From the NCBI GenBank assembly GCA_963643215.1, contig CAVIJY010000035.1, positions 1 through 19,654 on the forward strand: 19,654 nt of DNA. Reading direction: 5' to 3'. The translations under genes were made by a program, and so were the position numbers. The notes beneath the pieces are model-generated. The model was given only the letters and a program-made list of their open reading frames with translations, ran no database searches and was not told where the DNA came from. Positions 15,771 through 19,654 of the stretch are shown here, piece by piece. Source of the DNA: Darwinimomas sp963643215. Its GTDB lineage: Bacteria > Bacillota > Clostridia > Lachnospirales > Lachnospiraceae. Every line of letters begins with the position of its first letter. Within the stretch, counting starts at the first letter, position 1.

Positions 15771-17189
15771 CTATCTCTCCGAGCCGACCCTGTACCGTTC
15801 TATGTACAGTCCGGGATCTCTGACTCTGGCGCTTCTTTCCACGCCCTTTCCTCTCTCAAGAGGTATCTTGGTGCTGGTTCCTGCCCCGCATCCCGCTATT
15901 GTCTGGCGTTCCTCCATGATCAGCACATTGTACAGGCATTCTCTGCCGGGCGCGCTGTATCCGATGTTTTCGAAATTTCCGGCCATATTCTTCTGGCGGT
16001 ACATATAGTACGGCTCGAGCCCCATGTCGGCGCATGCGCTGTCGGCTATATGCAGCATGGCTGCGACCGTATCTGCATCCGTCGATCCGTAGGATTCCGA
16101 CTCTCTGTTCAGCCTTGCCTTGTGCTTTATCGCAAGCGTATGAACCGTCACCGACTCAGGCGCAAGCTCCTTTATCCTGTCCATGGTGTCTGCCATCTCC
16201 TGCTCTCCCTCTCCGGGGAGTCCCGCGATGAGATCCATGTTGATATTGTCAAATCCGCATTCTCTGGAGAGATAGTATTTTTCTCGCACCATATCAACGC
16301 TGTGAAGCCGGCCTATAATCTTCAGCGTCCGATCCTGCATGGTTTGCGGATTGACCGATATCCGGCTGCAGCCCCTGCTTCTGAGTGCTGCAAGCTTGTC
16401 TCTTGTGATGCTGTCCGGTCTCCCGGCCTCTACCGTAAGCTCCTTAAGAGCCGACAGGTCATTACATTCGGCTACAGCATCAAGTATGCGGCTCAGCTGA
16501 TCAGCCTCAAGCGATGTGGGGGTTCCGCCTCCCATGTAGACCGTTTCAAGCTTTTTATCACTGTATATGCGCGATGTCTGCCTTATATCCTGTATCAGCG
16601 CGTCGACATATTCGTCTGTCCTTTTCTGCCACATGCCTATCGGATATGATGTAAATGAGCAATACAGGCATGTTGTAGGACAGAACGGGATGCCTATATA
16701 AAGACTCCAGCCTCCCGTGCGGTCCGTATCAGCCAGAAGAGATCTTTCCCTGACCGCCACTCTGCGGCACAGATTCAGCTTCTCATCTCCGATATCGAAC
16801 TTTTCCGCGAAGCTCTCTGATGCCGTCTGCTCATCCATGCCCGCATCAAGCATGTCCAGAAACAGTCTCGTCGGCCGTATCCCCGTGAGCGTTCCCCATG
16901 GCAGCCTCCGCCCGGTATATGCTTCCAGCATATGGTATACCGCAAGCTTCACGCCGCATTTTGTATCAAATCTGTCATCGCATATACGGGCTGACCCAGT
17001 GAATGTCGCTCCGCCTCTGTCGCCAAGCTCAAACACATAGCCTTCCGCATCATTCGAGAGACTCCCGCGCAGCGTCAGAGACGCCTCCTCGCAAGCATCA
17101 TGCGTATATGCCTCGCCCGGAAAATATGCCATGAAAAGCTCCCGTACATCCTGTTCAAACGGTACTTCTCTCAACAGCAGCGCTATCAT
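15771..17189 (-). CDS. hemZ: HemZ-family oxygen-independent coproporphyrinogen dehydrogenase (radical SAM)
   Basis: The family oxidatively decarboxylates coproporphyrinogen III using a [4Fe-4S] cluster and S-adenosylmethionine, or acts in related anaerobic tetrapyrrole chemistry. The radical SAM motif is CPTTCLYC with Cys170, Cys174 and Cys177, followed by the SAM-contacting GGGTPTSL (220-227). The N-terminal 160-residue domain before the radical SAM barrel and the late YMYRQKNMAGNFENIGYS segment are typical of the HemZ subgroup rather than HemN. No other heme gene is present in the window, so the true substrate in this organism is uncertain. The ATG at 17189 overlaps the rel stop by one base (TGATG), so it is translationally coupled to rel. 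Confidence 0.9.
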   Translation of the reverse strand: MIALLLREVPFEQDVRELFMAYFPGEAYTHDACEEASLTLRGSLSNDAEGYVFELGDRGGATFTGSARICDDRFDTKCGVKLAVYHMLEAYTGRRLPWGTLTGIRPTRLFLDMLDAGMDEQTASESFAEKFDIGDEKLNLCRRVAVRERSLLADTDRTGGWSLYIGIPFCPTTCLYCSFTSYPIGMWQKRTDEYVDALIQDIRQTSRIYSDKKLETVYMGGGTPTSLEADQLSRILDAVAECNDLSALKELTVEAGRPDSITRDKLAALRSRGCSRISVNPQTMQDRTLKIIGRLHSVDMVREKYYLSRECGFDNINMDLIAGLPGEGEQEMADTMDRIKELAPESVTVHTLAIKHKARLNRESESYGSTDADTVAAMLHIADSACADMGLEPYYMYRQKNMAGNFENIGYSAPGRECLYNVLIMEERQTIAGCGAGTSTKIPLERGKGVERSARVRDPGLYIERYRVGSER

Positions 17190-19471
17190 CAGCTTGATGT
17201 CCTTTCGATATCCCTGACGCTTTCGATCTGCCGGAGCTTTTCCGTTATGTTCTTCAGCTCATCACGGCCGTTTACATCGAAGGCAACCGAGATAGTCGCC
17301 ATGTCATTCTTTCCGACATGGCTTGACATAGCGTTCATATCGATGCCCGACTCGTTGAATACTCTTGAGATGTCAACTATCAGACCCTTGCGGTTATAGG
17401 CATATATATTGATCTCGGCGCGGTATCTCTCCTCGGACTTTCCGGCGGATGACTGCCACTCTGCGGGAATCAGCCGGTTTCTCTCGTCCTCCGGCATATT
17501 GATGACATTGACGCAGTCGGTACGGTGGATAGATATGCCGCGCCCTCTTGTGACAAATCCAACTATCTCATCGCCCGGAACCGGATTGCAGCAATGCGAA
17601 AATCTGACTGCAAGATCATGTATACCCTTTACTACTATGCCTCCGGATGACTTTCCTGCCTTGGCCTGACCCGCCTTGTCCTTATCTGCGATCACCGACG
17701 AGAGAATATCGTCATCCGTAACCTGTCCTGCCCTGACTCTCTCCTGCTCCGCCACAAGACGGTTTACAATCGCATTTTCCTTTGTCCCGCCGTGGCCTAT
17801 GCTGGCCAGAAGTGCATCCCAGTCCTTAAAGGAGTAGCGGTTGAGCACCTTCTCGGTGGCCTCCGGTGTCAGAAGATCCGCAAGCACCAGTCCCTTGCTC
17901 TTGCAGTATCTGTCTATAAGCTCCTTGCCCTTTGCTATATTGTCCTCACGAAGCTCATTTTTGAACCAGTTGTTTATCTTGTTCTTTGCCTGTGACGACT
18001 TGCATATCTTCAGCCAGTCTCTGCTCGGTCCGTGGCTGTTCATCGATGTGATGATCTCTATGCGGTCACCGTTCTGTATCTTATAATCTATCGGCACCAT
18101 CTGGCCGTTGGCACGGGCGCCGACCATACGGTTTCCCACGGCAGTATGAACATTATATGCAAAATCCACAGGTGTAGAGCCTGCCGGAAATGCCTTCACC
18201 TCGCCCTGAGGCGTAAAGCAGTATACCGAGTCCGAAAAAAGATTCAGATCCGACTTTATGGCGGACAGAAATTCCTTATTGTCCGACAGATCCGACTGCC
18301 ACTCCATGATATGCTTGAGCCAGTTCAGCTTGCCGTCATCATCATTCTGGATGGCCTTTACGGAACTGCCCGCCTGCTTGTATTTCCAGTGGGCAGCGAT
18401 ACCGTATTCGGCGATGCGGTGCATCTCATATGTTCTTATCTGCACCTCAAACGGCTGCCCGGATGTTCCTATGACCGTGGTATGGAGAGACTGATACATG
18501 TTCTCCTTGGGCATGGCGATATAATCCTTAAACCGTCCGGGTATAGGCTTGTAATGCTCATGTATGATTCCAAGAGCCGCATAGCAGTCCTTTATCGAGC
18601 CGACTATGATGCGTATGGCGAACAGATCATATATCTGGTCGATAGTTTTGTTCTGATTGACCATCTTCTTGTAGATGGAAAACAGATGCTTGACACGGCC
18701 GTTCACCTCGCAGGGGATATCCGACTCCTTCATGTGTCGGCTTACCTCCTCTACGATGCTGTTTATGAACTGCTCCCTGGCCATCTGGCGCTCTGTGACC
18801 TTCTGCTTCAGATCCCTGTAGATCTCAGGCTCAAGGTATTTTAAGGACAGATCATCCAGCTCCACCTTGATTCTGGAGATACCAAGCCTTTGAGCCAGCG
18901 GCGAATATATATCCAGCGTCTCTCTGGCCTTCTCCTTCTGCTTCTCCGGCGTCATATGCTGCAGGGTTCTCATGTTGTGGAGCCGATCCGCCAGCTTTAT
19001 CAGGAGCACACGGATATCCTTGGACATGGCAAGAAACATCTTCCTCAGATTCTCGGCCTGTTCCTCGGTCTTATCCGGCTTGTCGCTTTTCAGATTGATA
19101 TGAGTAAGCTTCGTCACACCGTCCACAAGCTCGGCCACACTGTCTCCGAATACCCTGCGGATCTGACTGTCCTCGAGTATGGTATCCTCCTCCGTATCAT
19201 GGAGTATACCCGCTATGATGGTTTCCATATCAAGCTCGAGATCCGCAAGTATGATCGCAACACAAAGCGGGTGAATGATATAAGGTTCACCCGACTTTCT
19301 TCGCTGATCCATATGAGCGTTCTTCGCCGTCATGTATGCTCTGTGCAGAAGGCTCAGATCCTCATCCGGCTTGTAGCGCCGAATAGACGCAATCAGCTCA
19401 TCATATAAAACATCCGGATCTGTAAACTCCGCCGGACGCTCGATATCTTTACATTCTTTCTCTACGACCAT
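17189..19471 (-). CDS. relA: bifunctional (p)ppGpp synthetase/hydrolase, long RelA/SpoT homologue
   Basis: Rel makes and destroys the stringent-response alarmones pppGpp and ppGpp. The 760-residue protein shows an HD hydrolase domain with His67, the HD pair 91-92 (GILHDTEED) and Asp162 in LADRLHNMRT. The synthetase domain follows (about 230-365), with DLFAIRIIV and GRFKDYIAMPKENMYQSLH at 312-330. The TGS domain spans 414-475, a conserved Cys pair is in FSHCCNPVPG (627-628), and a C-terminal ACT domain covers about 684-757. Both catalytic halves look intact. The ATG at 19471 follows AGGATGG and a leader of only about 18 nt behind a strong promoter. It is the first gene of a long colinear run. 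Confidence 0.97.
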   Translation of the reverse strand: MVVEKECKDIERPAEFTDPDVLYDELIASIRRYKPDEDLSLLHRAYMTAKNAHMDQRRKSGEPYIIHPLCVAIILADLELDMETIIAGILHDTEEDTILEDSQIRRVFGDSVAELVDGVTKLTHINLKSDKPDKTEEQAENLRKMFLAMSKDIRVLLIKLADRLHNMRTLQHMTPEKQKEKARETLDIYSPLAQRLGISRIKVELDDLSLKYLEPEIYRDLKQKVTERQMAREQFINSIVEEVSRHMKESDIPCEVNGRVKHLFSIYKKMVNQNKTIDQIYDLFAIRIIVGSIKDCYAALGIIHEHYKPIPGRFKDYIAMPKENMYQSLHTTVIGTSGQPFEVQIRTYEMHRIAEYGIAAHWKYKQAGSSVKAIQNDDDGKLNWLKHIMEWQSDLSDNKEFLSAIKSDLNLFSDSVYCFTPQGEVKAFPAGSTPVDFAYNVHTAVGNRMVGARANGQMVPIDYKIQNGDRIEIITSMNSHGPSRDWLKICKSSQAKNKINNWFKNELREDNIAKGKELIDRYCKSKGLVLADLLTPEATEKVLNRYSFKDWDALLASIGHGGTKENAIVNRLVAEQERVRAGQVTDDDILSSVIADKDKAGQAKAGKSSGGIVVKGIHDLAVRFSHCCNPVPGDEIVGFVTRGRGISIHRTDCVNVINMPEDERNRLIPAEWQSSAGKSEERYRAEINIYAYNRKGLIVDISRVFNESGIDMNAMSSHVGKNDMATISVAFDVNGRDELKNITEKLRQIESVRDIERTSS

Positions 19472-19495
19472 ACCATACCATCCTATAACTTATGT

Positions 19496-19524
19496 ATTAT
19501 ATGGGTTTTTACAGGAAAATGCAA
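19496..19524 (-). promoter_or_regulatory. sigma-A promoter of rel
   Basis: On the minus strand, TTGCAT (19519-19524) and a perfect TATAAT (19496-19501) are separated by exactly 17 bp. Predicted transcription starts near 19489, giving a leader of about 18 nt that contains the ribosome binding site. It is the only near-consensus promoter seen ahead of the 12-gene run ending at the IorB-like gene, although internal promoters are possible. Confidence 0.8.
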
Positions 19525-19558
19525 TCGAGCAGGAGTCTGTCTGCGGTTGGATTTTCCT
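19513..19558. repeat. inverted repeat around the rel promoter -35
   Basis: AGGAAAAT at 19513-19520 and ATTTTCCT at 19551-19558 are perfect 8-bp inverted copies separated by 30 bp. The left arm overlaps the first two bases of the -35 region. It could be a two-site operator, but 8-bp arms at this spacing can also occur by chance. Confidence 0.35.
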
Positions 19559-19564
19559 ACAGCA

Positions 19565-19592
19565 AAGCTCCCGGAATTTCTTCCGGGAGCTT
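19565..19592 (-). terminator. hairpin terminator after tRNA-Gln
   Basis: A perfect 12-bp stem (AAGCTCCCGGAA paired with TTCCGGGAGCTT) with a 4-nt loop begins 5 bases after the tRNA 3' end. The following minus-strand bases (TTTGCTGT) make only a weak U tract, so termination may be incomplete. Its position between the tRNA and the rel promoter fits a tRNA terminator. Confidence 0.7.
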
Positions 19593-19597
19593 GATCA

Positions 19598-19654
19598 CTG
19601 GGCTAGAAGGATTCGAACCTTCACAATGACGGAGTCAGAGTCCGTTGCCTTACC
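19598..19654 (-). tRNA. tRNA-Gln (anticodon CUG), 5' part beyond the window
   Basis: On the minus strand the sequence gives the end of the D arm, an anticodon stem ACGGA/TCCGT with loop CTCTGAC, a T arm GAAGG-TTCGAAT-CCTTC and the 3' acceptor strand TAGCCCA plus discriminator G. The anticodon CTG (19636-19638) reads CAG. The sequence closely follows the pattern of Firmicute tRNA-Gln. CCA is not encoded. About 18 bases of the 5' half are missing. Confidence 0.93.

Noticed and set aside
18032..18844. 270-codon plus-strand open frame
   Set aside because: It is antisense within rel, whose domains are all clearly encoded on the minus strand.
1..19654. CRISPR array, insertion sequence, phage genes or direct attachment repeats
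   Set aside because: No regularly spaced repeats, transposase, integrase or flanking direct repeats were found on reading either strand; genes are uniformly oriented housekeeping types.

Overview
The window holds 14 protein genes, all on the minus strand, plus the 3' part of a tRNA gene at the right edge. Coding density is very high: no gene-free stretch exceeds about 130 bases, and several neighbours overlap by 1-23 nt. Gene content points to a Gram-positive anaerobe of the Clostridia, most likely Lachnospiraceae. The signs are the rel-hemZ-hisS-aspS order, cdaA-cdaR, a rhodanese-less ThiI next to a cysteine desulfurase, strong AAGGAG-type ribosome binding sites, and free use of the ATA isoleucine codon (4 of the first 7 Ile codons of cdaA). 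The family assignment is inference from gene order and remembered protein families, not a database match.

Reading in the direction of transcription (right to left): a partial tRNA-Gln(CUG) is followed by a hairpin terminator. A near-consensus promoter (TTGCAT-17-TATAAT) then drives rel (ppGpp synthetase/hydrolase), hemZ (radical SAM coproporphyrinogen dehydrogenase family), hisS and aspS. The run continues without an evident terminator into an orphan OmpR-type response regulator, two unrecognised membrane proteins (129 and 330 aa), cdaA (diadenylate cyclase) and cdaR (its YbbR-domain partner, here with a long acidic Ser/Thr-rich tail). Next come a polytopic membrane protein resembling oligosaccharide repeat-unit polymerases and two intact but strongly diverged genes. 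These two look like shrunken relatives of the indolepyruvate ferredoxin oxidoreductase alpha and beta subunits.

A second promoter with an extended -10 lies just downstream of that pair. It starts a second unit: ung (uracil-DNA glycosylase), an undecaprenyl-diphosphatase-family gene with altered active-site motifs, tyrS, a cysteine desulfurase and thiI. The last two form a tRNA 4-thiouridine module.

Most of the window is housekeeping: tRNA charging and modification, stringent response, c-di-AMP, DNA repair and lipid carrier recycling. The accessory-looking part is about 5.2-8.3 kb (the polymerase-like protein and the IorA/IorB-like pair), and to a lesser degree the unrecognised membrane pair at 10.5-11.9 kb. 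The best candidate for something undescribed is the IorA/IorB-like pair. It keeps a complete eight-cysteine ferredoxin domain but appears to have lost nearly all of the thiamine-pyrophosphate catalytic domain, and it sits directly after a surface-polysaccharide-type membrane protein and the c-di-AMP genes.
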